DNA of 19,466 nucleotides, taken from contig CAYNGH010000050.1 of NCBI GenBank assembly GCA_964396845.1, positions 1 to 19,466 on the forward strand, in the 5' to 3' direction. The stretch is from CAYNGH01 sp964396845 (lineage in GTDB: Bacteria; Vulcanimicrobiota; JAJTBE01; CAYNGH01). The notes beneath the pieces were generated by a model. It worked only from the letters and a program-made list of their open reading frames with translations, had not been told where the DNA came from and did no database searches. The position numbers and the translations under genes were made by a program. Shown in pieces: positions 7,718-14,898 of the stretch (its first letter is position 1; each line of letters starts with the position of its first letter).

Positions 7718-8623
7718 GTGACACAAGAAAACCAGGAAAAAAAGAGCAACGCAAAGCCACTTATCATCACCGTTGCGGTGATAATTGTAATAATCCTCAT
7801 CGGGGCCGGCATATTTTTCCTTCGAAAGACGGAAAAAGCCGAAGCTCCCGCTGCGGTGGGGCAGATAAACCGGGACAAGATAATGGAATCGGACATCTTC
7901 CAGGAAGCCGATGAAAAGATCAAAGCCCTCACCTCGGAATACGAGGCAAAATTCGAAGAAGCCACCAAGGATTTTGACGAGGAAAAGGAAGCAGACCGGA
8001 CTTCAATCATCCAGTTGCGCCAGCAGTATCAACAGGAGCTTGTCCAGAAATCCAACCAGATACTCAATCCAGTATGGGAGAAGGCTGCCACTGCTGTGGC
8101 AATGGTTGCCGTGGAAAAAAAGATGGACACGGTCCTGGACAAACAAATCGTTGTCTGCGGTGCCCATGACATCACCGACGACGTATTGAAGCTTCTCGAA
8201 TCGGGCGAGGAACTCAAAAGGCCCGAGGATGAAACCGTCAAGAAGCTGGAAGAACAGTCCAGAATCGGTTATTTTGACAAGAATGTTGTTTTGAGTCTTA
8301 ACATGTTCAACCAGGCCAGGGCCCAGATAGATCAGATGGAACAGGCGGCAAGGGCAGAATATGAAAAACGCTCCGAGAATATGACCGAGGAAGAGAAGGC
8401 TCAGCTGGCAATGTCCTATATGGAGCAGATCAACAAGAGCCGGGATGATATGCTGGCTCCCATGTTCCGACAGGTCAACCGCACCGTCAAGAAGGTGGCC
8501 CAGGATCGCCAGTTGAATCTTGTCATCGACAAGGAAAGAGTAATGTACGGGGGCCGGAATATCACCGACGAAATCGCCGACGAACTTTCCGGTAGCGGTG
8601 AAACGGTTTCCGACATCAGGTAA
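7718..8623 (+). CDS. Membrane-anchored Skp/OmpH-like protein with two tandem OmpH domains
   Basis: The start is GTG at 7718, ten bases after GGAGG (7703-7707). The 301-residue protein has an uncleaved-looking N-terminal helix (PLIITVAVIIVIILIGAGIF, about 14-35), so it is probably tethered to the inner membrane facing the periplasm. Two copies of the OmpH/Skp pattern follow. Copy 1 (about 46-160) runs from VGQINRDKIMES through a charged helix to VLDKQIVVCGAHDITDDV. Copy 2 (about 183-290) runs from IGYFDKN through a charged helix to VIDKERVMYGGRNITDEI. In Skp the two arms of each subunit form a clamp around unfolded outer-membrane proteins, and the chaperone is a soluble trimer of about 160 residues. 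A fused, tethered double version is not the usual form. Its place directly after bamA supports a role in outer-membrane protein delivery. It is separated from the next gene by 18 bp. Confidence 0.85.
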   Translation: MTQENQEKKSNAKPLIITVAVIIVIILIGAGIFFLRKTEKAEAPAAVGQINRDKIMESDIFQEADEKIKALTSEYEAKFEEATKDFDEEKEADRTSIIQLRQQYQQELVQKSNQILNPVWEKAATAVAMVAVEKKMDTVLDKQIVVCGAHDITDDVLKLLESGEELKRPEDETVKKLEEQSRIGYFDKNVVLSLNMFNQARAQIDQMEQAARAEYEKRSENMTEEEKAQLAMSYMEQINKSRDDMLAPMFRQVNRTVKKVAQDRQLNLVIDKERVMYGGRNITDEIADELSGSGETVSDIR

Positions 8624-8641
8624 AGGGCTGATACAATCCAT

Positions 8642-10084
8642 ATGGGTATTTTTAAAAAGAACAAGGCCGGCAGAATTGTCACAATCATCATTATTACTTT
8701 GATTCTTGTGACTGCAGGTTACTTCATCCACAAAAACCAGACAAGAATTGAAGCGGCTGTAACAACGGAAAACGGTGAACTCACATCCATTGCCGTGGTG
8801 GATTACGAAAAACTTCTCCGGGAGCATCCTGATTATTCAAAGCTGGAGAAACTGAACCAGGAAATATACATGATTGCACCTCCGGATCTGGATCCCGAAC
8901 GTATCAAGAAGATCCATTCAGGATTGAGTGATCGGCTGGAGAAATATAAAGAACAGGTGGAGAAAACCCTTGAAGCCGAACGGGACAGAATTCAAGCCGA
9001 CAGCAATGCCAGGGTGAAAAAACTCCATGACCAGGTGGAAGCTCAGTTTAAAGAGAAGCAGAAGGATTTTGAAAAATACCGGGATCAGCTGGAGAAAGAT
9101 TACCAGACATCATCAGAGGATCCCGACAGGCCCCTGACCCCTTACGAAAAGGAGTTTCACCAGCGACTTGCCAAGTATTCCGGGGATCTCATCGCCCTGA
9201 AGGATCGCCAGGTTATGGCCAAGGATCTGGAGCTTCGAAAAAAATCCCAGGCAAAGCTCCAGGCAGAAGAAAATCGTCTGAGCAAGGTGTTATCCGACTA
9301 TGAAGACGAGCTTCGAAAGGAGCACCAGAATGACAAGCTGAACCTTCAGCTCAAGATGCAGGTGGCCAAGGACGATCAGGAGAGAGAAGAACTGCAAAAA
9401 CAGCTTTCTGCAATTTTCGAAGAAGAACAGAAGCTGGTGACAGCAAAGCGCAAGGAGCTTGCCGACGAGTTTGCGAAGCTGGAGGACGCAGAAACCGCCA
9501 GCAACAAGAAGGCTCTCGATGAATATCGAAAAACCCTCGAAAAAGACGTCAACAGCCAGCTTTCCGATGTTCAAAAGAAAGTGGCTCAGGAGCTCCAACA
9601 GGAGGGTTTGTCCAGGGGAGATGATGCTCCTCATGTTCCCAGGGAACTCCGTGATAAGCTGGAAGCCCGCCACAAACAGCTGACAAGGGAAATGGAACAG
9701 CTGGAAGATAAAATCAAGCCTCAAATCCGGCAGATTGAGAAGGAAGCAGAAGAGCAGTTCAACCGTCGCAAGGATCAGTTGATAAAACAGCTTCAGGAAT
9801 ACCAGAAGGCTCTTGACACCGAGTTTCAGGAAAAGAGCAAGGTTATAGTGGGCGAGTTGGAAACCGCTACTCTGGAAGCCCAGAAAACCAGGGACAAACT
9901 GATTGCCCAGAGGAAAAACCTCATAGAAAGAATGTCGGAAGAAATAAACCAGGAAGTGGCCAAGGTAGCCAGGGAAGAAAACCTGGGTCTGGTCCTGGGG
10001 GAATATGAGGTGAATCTCAATGCCAGGGATATTAGCGATCTGGCACAACCGGCAGTCCGAAACATTTCCAGAAAAAGTGAATGA
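8642..10084 (+). CDS. Giant coiled-coil Skp/OmpH-like protein, membrane-anchored
   Basis: This 480-residue protein keeps both ends of the OmpH family but is about three times the usual length. An N-terminal membrane helix lies at about 12-30 (IVTIIIITLILVTAGYFI). The opening OmpH strand and helix are at about 48-75 (SIAVVDYEKLLREHPDYSKL). The family's closing motif is near the C-terminus (VAKVAREENLGLVLGEYEVNLNARDISD). Between them lie roughly 330 residues rich in Glu, Lys, Gln and Arg with heptad-like spacing, a long coiled coil. Skp arms are coiled hairpins, so this would give much longer arms or a rod across the periplasm; that is inference. The ATG at 8642 has only a distant AAGGG (about 14 nt) that overlaps the preceding stop, suggesting translational coupling. 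An alternative view is a structural periplasmic spacer with Skp-like termini. Confidence 0.8.
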   Translation: MGIFKKNKAGRIVTIIIITLILVTAGYFIHKNQTRIEAAVTTENGELTSIAVVDYEKLLREHPDYSKLEKLNQEIYMIAPPDLDPERIKKIHSGLSDRLEKYKEQVEKTLEAERDRIQADSNARVKKLHDQVEAQFKEKQKDFEKYRDQLEKDYQTSSEDPDRPLTPYEKEFHQRLAKYSGDLIALKDRQVMAKDLELRKKSQAKLQAEENRLSKVLSDYEDELRKEHQNDKLNLQLKMQVAKDDQEREELQKQLSAIFEEEQKLVTAKRKELADEFAKLEDAETASNKKALDEYRKTLEKDVNSQLSDVQKKVAQELQQEGLSRGDDAPHVPRELRDKLEARHKQLTREMEQLEDKIKPQIRQIEKEAEEQFNRRKDQLIKQLQEYQKALDTEFQEKSKVIVGELETATLEAQKTRDKLIAQRKNLIERMSEEINQEVAKVAREENLGLVLGEYEVNLNARDISDLAQPAVRNISRKSE

Positions 10085-10098
10085 AATTGGAGATATCA

Positions 10099-10617
10099 AT
10101 GAACCACCAACATAGATTCAGGACAACAGCAACGGCAGTAATAATCATGATGATGTTGCTCCTGTCAGGCCTGACGGCAGGATGTAAAAGCAACCAGGAA
10201 GGTTCTCCTGGTGAAATCCCCGACAGAAACCAGCTGAAAGTCGGCTACATTGATTCTGACAAACTGCTGGCCAACTACGAGCCTTATCGCAGTTTTCTCC
10301 CCGACAAGGAGAAACACGCCAGCCAGGTCCGGGAGCTGTTAACCTCCGGCAAAAAGATAACACCGGAAGAAGAAAAATATATCAAAGACACCACCCTGGA
10401 CTACATGAGCCGGGAAGAAGAACTCCTGGGACGTTTCGTTGAACGTGTCAGGGCGGCATCAGAGATCGTTGCATCAGAAAAGAAACTGGACATCATCATC
10501 AACAACCCCGACAGCGGTGAAGTGATAGAATTCGGTGGCATCGATGTTACATCGGAAGTTCAGGTAAAGCTGAGTCAGAATGCCGGCAAATCAGACCCGG
10601 ACGATGACCAGGGATAG
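10099..10617 (+). CDS. Skp/OmpH-like lipoprotein
   Basis: The chosen start is ATG 10099, with GGAG at 10089-10092 and a 6-nt gap; the ATG at 10081, which overlaps the previous stop, has no site of its own. The 172-residue product opens with a lipoprotein signal: positively charged start, hydrophobic core (TAVIIMMMLLLSGL) and lipobox-like TAGC, so Cys would carry the lipid. Thr at -3 is not the preferred residue. The mature part has the OmpH opening strand (LKVGYIDSDKLLANY), a helical middle and the closing pattern 'KKLDIIIN..SGEVIEFGGIDVTSEV'. It is near the normal Skp size but, unlike classical Skp, would be anchored by lipid. It is the third member in a row of this family between bamA and lpxD, and 13 bp separate it from lpxD. 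Confidence 0.78.
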   Translation: MNHQHRFRTTATAVIIMMMLLLSGLTAGCKSNQEGSPGEIPDRNQLKVGYIDSDKLLANYEPYRSFLPDKEKHASQVRELLTSGKKITPEEEKYIKDTTLDYMSREEELLGRFVERVRAASEIVASEKKLDIIINNPDSGEVIEFGGIDVTSEVQVKLSQNAGKSDPDDDQG

Positions 10618-10630
10618 GGGGTCTGATTTA

Positions 10631-11695
10631 ATGGAAAAAATAAAAAAATCCGCAGAATTGGAAGAGCTGGCCCGAATTCTTATGGGCAGAACTTTGGGAG
10701 AGAATGTATCCATCACCGATGTTGCAGGCATTGACGAAGCCCAGGAAGGGGAAATCACCTGGGTGGAAAACGGAAAAGCCCTGCAGAAAGCCAGGAAAAC
10801 CAGCGCCAGTGCTTTCATCATCTCAGAGAAGCTCTACGAAAAGGAACAGGACAACATTGACAGACCCTGCATTATTACCGACAATCCCCGGTATTCCTAT
10901 GCGCAGGCCCTGTCCTATTTCTATCAGCGGATACTGCCCCCCCGGGGTATTTCCCCGAAAGCCTCCATCGGCAGCAATGTCACCCTGGGAGAAAATGTCC
11001 ACGTGGGAGATTTTGCAATAATCGGCAACAATACCACTATAGGACCCGGCTCCACGGTTTTTGCCCATGCATATATCGGGTGCAGTGTTACCCTGGGAGA
11101 AGACTCCATCATATACCCCTTCGGGGTAATCCACAATAACTCCAGGGCCGGCAAAAGGGTGATAATTCACAGCAGTGCCATTGTAGGCGGTGACGGCTTC
11201 GGTTTTGTGGAGCATCAGGGCCGGCGGGAGAAAATCCCCCAGGTGGGCCGGGTGGAGCTGGGAGATGACGTGGAGTTGGGAGCTAATGTCACCATTGACC
11301 GGGCCACCACAGGAGTGACATACATCGGCAACGGAACTAAAATCGACAACCTTGTGCAGATCGGCCATAACTGCCAGATTGGCGCCAACTGCATTATGGT
11401 ATCCCAGTCTGGGATTGCCGGGTCCACAAACATCGGCGACAATGTCACTTTTGCCGCCCAGGCGGGGGCTGCGCCTCATATCAATATCGGCTCCAATACC
11501 CTTGTGGCTGGCCGGGGTGGAGTGACCCATGACCTGCCGGGGAATATGATTGTGTCGGGCTTCCCTGCCAAGCCCCACAAGGAAGCTCTGAAAATCGGCG
11601 CAGCGGTTCAGCGGTTGCCGACTCTCATGAAGACCGTAAAGGAACTGGAAAGCCGGATAAACGAACTGGAGAAAAAGCTCAAGCAACTTGGATAG
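10631..11695 (+). CDS. lpxD: LpxD, UDP-3-O-acyl-glucosamine N-acyltransferase
   Basis: LpxD transfers the second hydroxyacyl chain from acyl carrier protein to the 2-amino group of UDP-3-O-acyl-glucosamine, the third step of lipid A synthesis in the cytoplasm. The 354-residue protein starts at ATG 10631, nine bases after AGGGGG; its length is normal. Residues 1-105 form the uridine-binding N-terminal domain (FIISEKLYE, CIITDNPRYSYAQAL). Residues about 110-320 are left-handed beta-helix hexapeptide repeats (ASIGSNVTLGENVHVGD, IGNGTKIDNLVQIG). The catalytic His is H246 in QIGHNC, equivalent to H239 of E. coli. A C-terminal helix (LMKTVKELESRINELEKKLK) completes the trimeric family pattern. The gene end overlaps the start of the next gene by 8 bp. 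Confidence 0.96.
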   Translation: MEKIKKSAELEELARILMGRTLGENVSITDVAGIDEAQEGEITWVENGKALQKARKTSASAFIISEKLYEKEQDNIDRPCIITDNPRYSYAQALSYFYQRILPPRGISPKASIGSNVTLGENVHVGDFAIIGNNTTIGPGSTVFAHAYIGCSVTLGEDSIIYPFGVIHNNSRAGKRVIIHSSAIVGGDGFGFVEHQGRREKIPQVGRVELGDDVELGANVTIDRATTGVTYIGNGTKIDNLVQIGHNCQIGANCIMVSQSGIAGSTNIGDNVTFAAQAGAAPHINIGSNTLVAGRGGVTHDLPGNMIVSGFPAKPHKEALKIGAAVQRLPTLMKTVKELESRINELEKKLKQLG

Positions 11696-13556
11696 AAATA
11701 ATGGCAAGTTGGCAATATTACTGCTGAACATAAGCCTGATGATTTTATTCACCGGGCTTACTGTTGTTTATTCTCAGGAAATCGGCGAAGTTCGCCTGGG
11801 CCAGGCGGTGGTTTTCCGTTTTTACGATGACGGCATCCACAATCCCACTGTTAGGGCCAATGAAGTTTCCCGGCGCATAGACTCCCTGTTGGACAGCAGT
11901 CTTAACAGCGATGATGTGAGGGTCGAAAAAACCGATAACGGATATTCTATTTTCTGGGGGTCCCAGTTCATCACCGGGGTTGACCCGGTTCAGGCCCGGC
12001 TCAACAACTCCACCACCGAAGCCCTGGCAGGGGTTTGGGCGAATAATTTTAAAAAAGCACTCCGGGAAAACATCTTTTACCTTACACCGTCCAGACTGGT
12101 GATGACTCAGGGAGAATCCGCCACCGTCAGGGTTGGAGGTATAGCCACAGGGCCAATCATCCGAAATTCCGACGGTGGAAATGTCCATGTGGGAATTAAT
12201 CAGGAAACCGAAGAAATAACCATTACTCCTACTGGAACCGGAAACACCAGGGTTCTTTTCAGCCGTGGAAGCGCCAGAGCAGAGCTTCGCATACAGATCC
12301 GACAGTTAGCAGGTGAGATCCCGGATCAGATCAGCGAGAAAGTCCACGGAAACGCTGTTTCCCGGTATGTCCTGGAATATATTGCCAGGAACGCCATATT
12401 AAGCCAGGTAAAAACCAACCCCGGAACAAGGCTCCATATCAGCGGCCCGGTTAAAACTGCCGACTCCCTGAGAAGGGGGATGAGCACAACTGTCACAGTC
12501 CCTGTCCACCTATCCGGCGACGGCTACATGGCAGTTCGCCGGGAAATCCCAGTAAAAATCAGCAATACCGGGGAAGGTTTTTCTGAAAAAAAACTGCTGA
12601 TGGTCAGCGACCGGCCTGAAGCAGTCAAAGAAGACGGTATCTTGTTTCATGACACTTTCAACCGGGAACAGCCCACAAGGCTTCTTTATTATCACAAGAA
12701 CGCCGACACCATAGACCGGCATTTCTGGGTGGAATTGAAAAACCATCACCGGGAACCAGTGGAGCTGTTGTTCTCCGGTTCCATGGCCGGGCCTTCCCGC
12801 TGGGGAGTCACCGTGGGGCATGGTGCTGCGGTGGGGCTTATGGAAACTTACCGGGACGGCACTGCATACTCCCTGACAGTACCGCCGGGAGGCACTCTGA
12901 GCCTGCTGGATCTGGAAGTTCCTCCCCTGATGGTGATATGCGGTTATCTTCACATGCAGATTACTCAGGGCCGGGAGTTGGAAGTGCTGGTAAAAAACAG
13001 CGCAGGATACAAGAAAGACCGGGAAGAACTGCCGGTGCTAAAACAGCCCTTTGATCCTTTCAGGATTCATCCCAAGGGCACCTTCTCTCCGGCAGATCTC
13101 AGGTATGAAGTGGCCTACACTGTAGGGCAGGAGGAAGAAGCTGCATGTGTCATTGGCCGTGCTCCGTGGCTGATTGATCCTGTGACGGGAGAACCCAACA
13201 ACGGCAACTACGGAGTTTTTTATCATTTTGACCTGACCCTGAAAAACCCCACCCAGGAAAAGAAAAGGGTGGGCTTTTACCTGATCCCCGATGGGGTTCT
13301 GGCCCGGGGCAGTTTTATTCTCAACGGCCGGCTGATGGACACGGAAATTGTCAGAAAGCCAGCAAGACTGCTGTTTGCAGTTCAGGATCTTCTGCCGGGA
13401 GAAGAAAAAGTGATGACCCTGACCACTACACCTGAGGGAGGTTCATATTATCCCGTGAGAGTAGTCATAGAAACCGTTGCCCACCAGACTGTTCCCGCCA
13501 GGAAGATGGTTCAGGAGGAGTTGATTGACTGGCCTGAACCTGAGGATATGGACTGA
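11688..13556 (+). CDS. Exported beta-rich protein of unknown function within the lpx genes
   Basis: I do not recognise a characterised family. The 622-residue protein starts at TTG 11688, overlapping the lpxD stop. This start gives a good signal peptide (basic start, LAILLLNISLMILFTGLTV, cleavage after VYS), while the ATG at 11739 would cut it in half. Residues about 32-130 (VRLGQAVVF, RANEVSRRIDSLL, GSQFITGVDPVQA, LAGVWANNFKKAL) resemble, from memory, a module at the N-terminus of some cyanobacterial exported and MscS-like proteins. Residues about 130-210 look like an Ig-like strand domain (LTPSRLVMTQGESATVRVGG to RAELRIQIRQ). The remaining about 400 residues are mostly predicted strands without helices, probably two or more further beta-sandwiches. 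There is no membrane helix after the signal, so it should be periplasmic or attached to the outer membrane. Its position between lpxD and lpxC suggests a link to lipid A or outer-membrane biogenesis. Confidence 0.82.
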   Translation: MDRNNGKLAILLLNISLMILFTGLTVVYSQEIGEVRLGQAVVFRFYDDGIHNPTVRANEVSRRIDSLLDSSLNSDDVRVEKTDNGYSIFWGSQFITGVDPVQARLNNSTTEALAGVWANNFKKALRENIFYLTPSRLVMTQGESATVRVGGIATGPIIRNSDGGNVHVGINQETEEITITPTGTGNTRVLFSRGSARAELRIQIRQLAGEIPDQISEKVHGNAVSRYVLEYIARNAILSQVKTNPGTRLHISGPVKTADSLRRGMSTTVTVPVHLSGDGYMAVRREIPVKISNTGEGFSEKKLLMVSDRPEAVKEDGILFHDTFNREQPTRLLYYHKNADTIDRHFWVELKNHHREPVELLFSGSMAGPSRWGVTVGHGAAVGLMETYRDGTAYSLTVPPGGTLSLLDLEVPPLMVICGYLHMQITQGRELEVLVKNSAGYKKDREELPVLKQPFDPFRIHPKGTFSPADLRYEVAYTVGQEEEAACVIGRAPWLIDPVTGEPNNGNYGVFYHFDLTLKNPTQEKKRVGFYLIPDGVLARGSFILNGRLMDTEIVRKPARLLFAVQDLLPGEEKVMTLTTTPEGGSYYPVRVVIETVAHQTVPARKMVQEELIDWPEPEDMD

Positions 13557-13567
13557 TATGGACTGAT
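13548..13567 (+). repeat. Tandem 10-bp duplication at the junction before lpxC
   Basis: ATGGACTGAT occurs twice back to back. The first copy contains the stop of the exported-protein gene (TGA 13554-13556). The second copy pushes the lpxC ATG at 13569 about 10 bp further from the GAGGA at about 13541. This may affect lpxC translation. Confidence 0.6.
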
Positions 13568-13568
13568 A

Positions 13569-14441
13569 ATGAATGTAACCATAGATTTTCCTGCCAGTAC
13601 AAGAGGTATGAAATTGACACAATACAGGAAACAAAGGACCATCGCCGGGCCTTTTGAGTTTTCCGGAATCGGCATTCACACAGGGAAAACATCAAAGATC
13701 CGGGTTGAACCGGCACCGGTTGATAACGGGATTGTATTTGTCCGGGATGGAGTCAGAATCAAGGCTGTAACCGGGAACATCACCGGCACTGCCCGTTGCA
13801 CCACCCTTGGGCGTGAAACAACCACGGTGTCCACTGTGGAACATCTGATGGCCTGTTGTTTTGGTTTTGGTCTGGACAATCTCACCATTACCATTGAAGG
13901 CCCTGAGATGCCCATTCTGGACGGTAGCGCCAGAGAAACTGCCCAAAAAATCACCGATGCAGGAATCCGCAACCAGGAACGGGAAAAGACGCCTCTGATT
14001 GTAAATAAAACAGTCTGCATAGAAAATGCCGGCAGTATGGTGACAGCAGTTCCATCGGAAGGCTTTGGGGTGACAGTTGTGGTAGATTACAACCACCCGG
14101 TCATCGGGGTTCAGGGATTCCATTACAGTCCCGGTGATGTGGATTTTCAAAAAGAGCTTGCCCCGGCAAGAACTTTCGGTTTCCGGGAGGAATTGGATGC
14201 CCTGCTGGAAAAAAATCAGGCACTGGGGGGAAGCCTGGAAAACGCTCTGGTGGTGGAAAAGGATCGCTATATGAATCCGACCCGTTTTCCCGATGAAGTT
14301 GTCCGTCACAAGTGCCTTGATTTTTTAGGGGACCTGGCATTGGCAGACACATACATAAGAGGTCAATTTTTTGCATACCGGCCGGGCCATGGGATAAACT
14401 CGATGCTCACCGCCCGGCTTTCAGCGCAAACGGGGTTTTGA
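13569..14441 (+). CDS. lpxC: LpxC, UDP-3-O-acyl-N-acetylglucosamine deacetylase
   Basis: LpxC is the zinc enzyme that removes the acetyl group from UDP-3-O-acyl-GlcNAc, the committed step of lipid A synthesis. Numbered from ATG 13569, the metal ligands are visible: H92 in STVEHLMA, H247 and D251 in VVRHKCLDFLGD. H274 in YRPGHGIN matches the catalytic H265 of E. coli. The opening QRTIAGPFEFSGIGIHTGK is typical. The start is uncertain: the ATG at 13569 has only a weak GGA nearby, and the ATG at 13608 (277 residues) has AGAGGT directly adjoining, too close to work well. Both give normal lengths (290 or 277). Translation is probably coupled to the preceding gene, which stops 12 bp upstream. In many bacteria lpxC lies with cell-division genes; here it is within the lpx cluster, next to fabZ. 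Confidence 0.96.
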   Translation: MNVTIDFPASTRGMKLTQYRKQRTIAGPFEFSGIGIHTGKTSKIRVEPAPVDNGIVFVRDGVRIKAVTGNITGTARCTTLGRETTTVSTVEHLMACCFGFGLDNLTITIEGPEMPILDGSARETAQKITDAGIRNQEREKTPLIVNKTVCIENAGSMVTAVPSEGFGVTVVVDYNHPVIGVQGFHYSPGDVDFQKELAPARTFGFREELDALLEKNQALGGSLENALVVEKDRYMNPTRFPDEVVRHKCLDFLGDLALADTYIRGQFFAYRPGHGINSMLTARLSAQTGF

Positions 14442-14457
14442 CAACAAGGAGGAGAAA

Positions 14458-14898
14458 ATGATAGAAGCCAGTGAGATACTCACAATCCTGCCCCACAGGT
14501 ATCCTTTTACCATGGTTGACAGGATTCTTGAGATGGAGGATGACAAATACGCGGTGGGGATTAAAAACGTCACCTTGAATGAGCCATATTTCCAGGGCCA
14601 TTACCCGGGTCGTCCAACAATGCCCGGAGTGATGATTGCTGAATCCATGGCCCAGGTGGGGGGAATAATGCTGATGGCAGGAAAACGGGACCAGGAACTG
14701 ATTCCATATCTTGCAGCCATCAACAGTTTCCGCCTGAAAGCCCCGGTGTATCCCGGTGATACCATGAAAATCAAAGTAGAAATGATTGGAGGTAAAGGGA
14801 AAATCGGCAAGGTGAAGGGCACCGCCACCGTTGACGGCAAGCTTGTCGCCCGGGGAGAGATGTCCTTTGCGCTGGTTCCTGCCCAGGAAGTAAAATGA
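14458..14898 (+). CDS. fabZ: FabZ, 3-hydroxyacyl-ACP dehydratase
   Basis: FabZ dehydrates 3-hydroxyacyl-ACP in fatty acid elongation and competes with LpxA and LpxD for the same hydroxyacyl-ACP, which explains its common place among lpx genes. The 146-residue protein has the hotdog-fold signature LPHRYPFTMVDRI at 11-23, the catalytic His H48 in QGHYPGRP and the catalytic Glu E62 in MIAESMAQ. Length is normal. The ATG at 14458 follows AAGGAGGAG, the strongest ribosome binding site in the operon. The stop overlaps the next start by 4 bp (ATGA), indicating translational coupling with the aminotransferase. It is a separate gene here, not the LpxC-FabZ fusion seen in some lineages. Confidence 0.96.
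   Translation: MIEASEILTILPHRYPFTMVDRILEMEDDKYAVGIKNVTLNEPYFQGHYPGRPTMPGVMIAESMAQVGGIMLMAGKRDQELIPYLAAINSFRLKAPVYPGDTMKIKVEMIGGKGKIGKVKGTATVDGKLVARGEMSFALVPAQEVK

Noticed and set aside
8003..8827. Minus-strand open frame across the first two Skp-like genes
   Set aside because: Antisense to two well-supported genes and rich in residues expected from reverse reading of coiled-coil codons.
10823..11752. Minus-strand open frame of 309 codons opposite lpxD
   Set aside because: It is a shadow of the repetitive hexapeptide coding of LpxD; no family motif and no ribosome binding site was seen.
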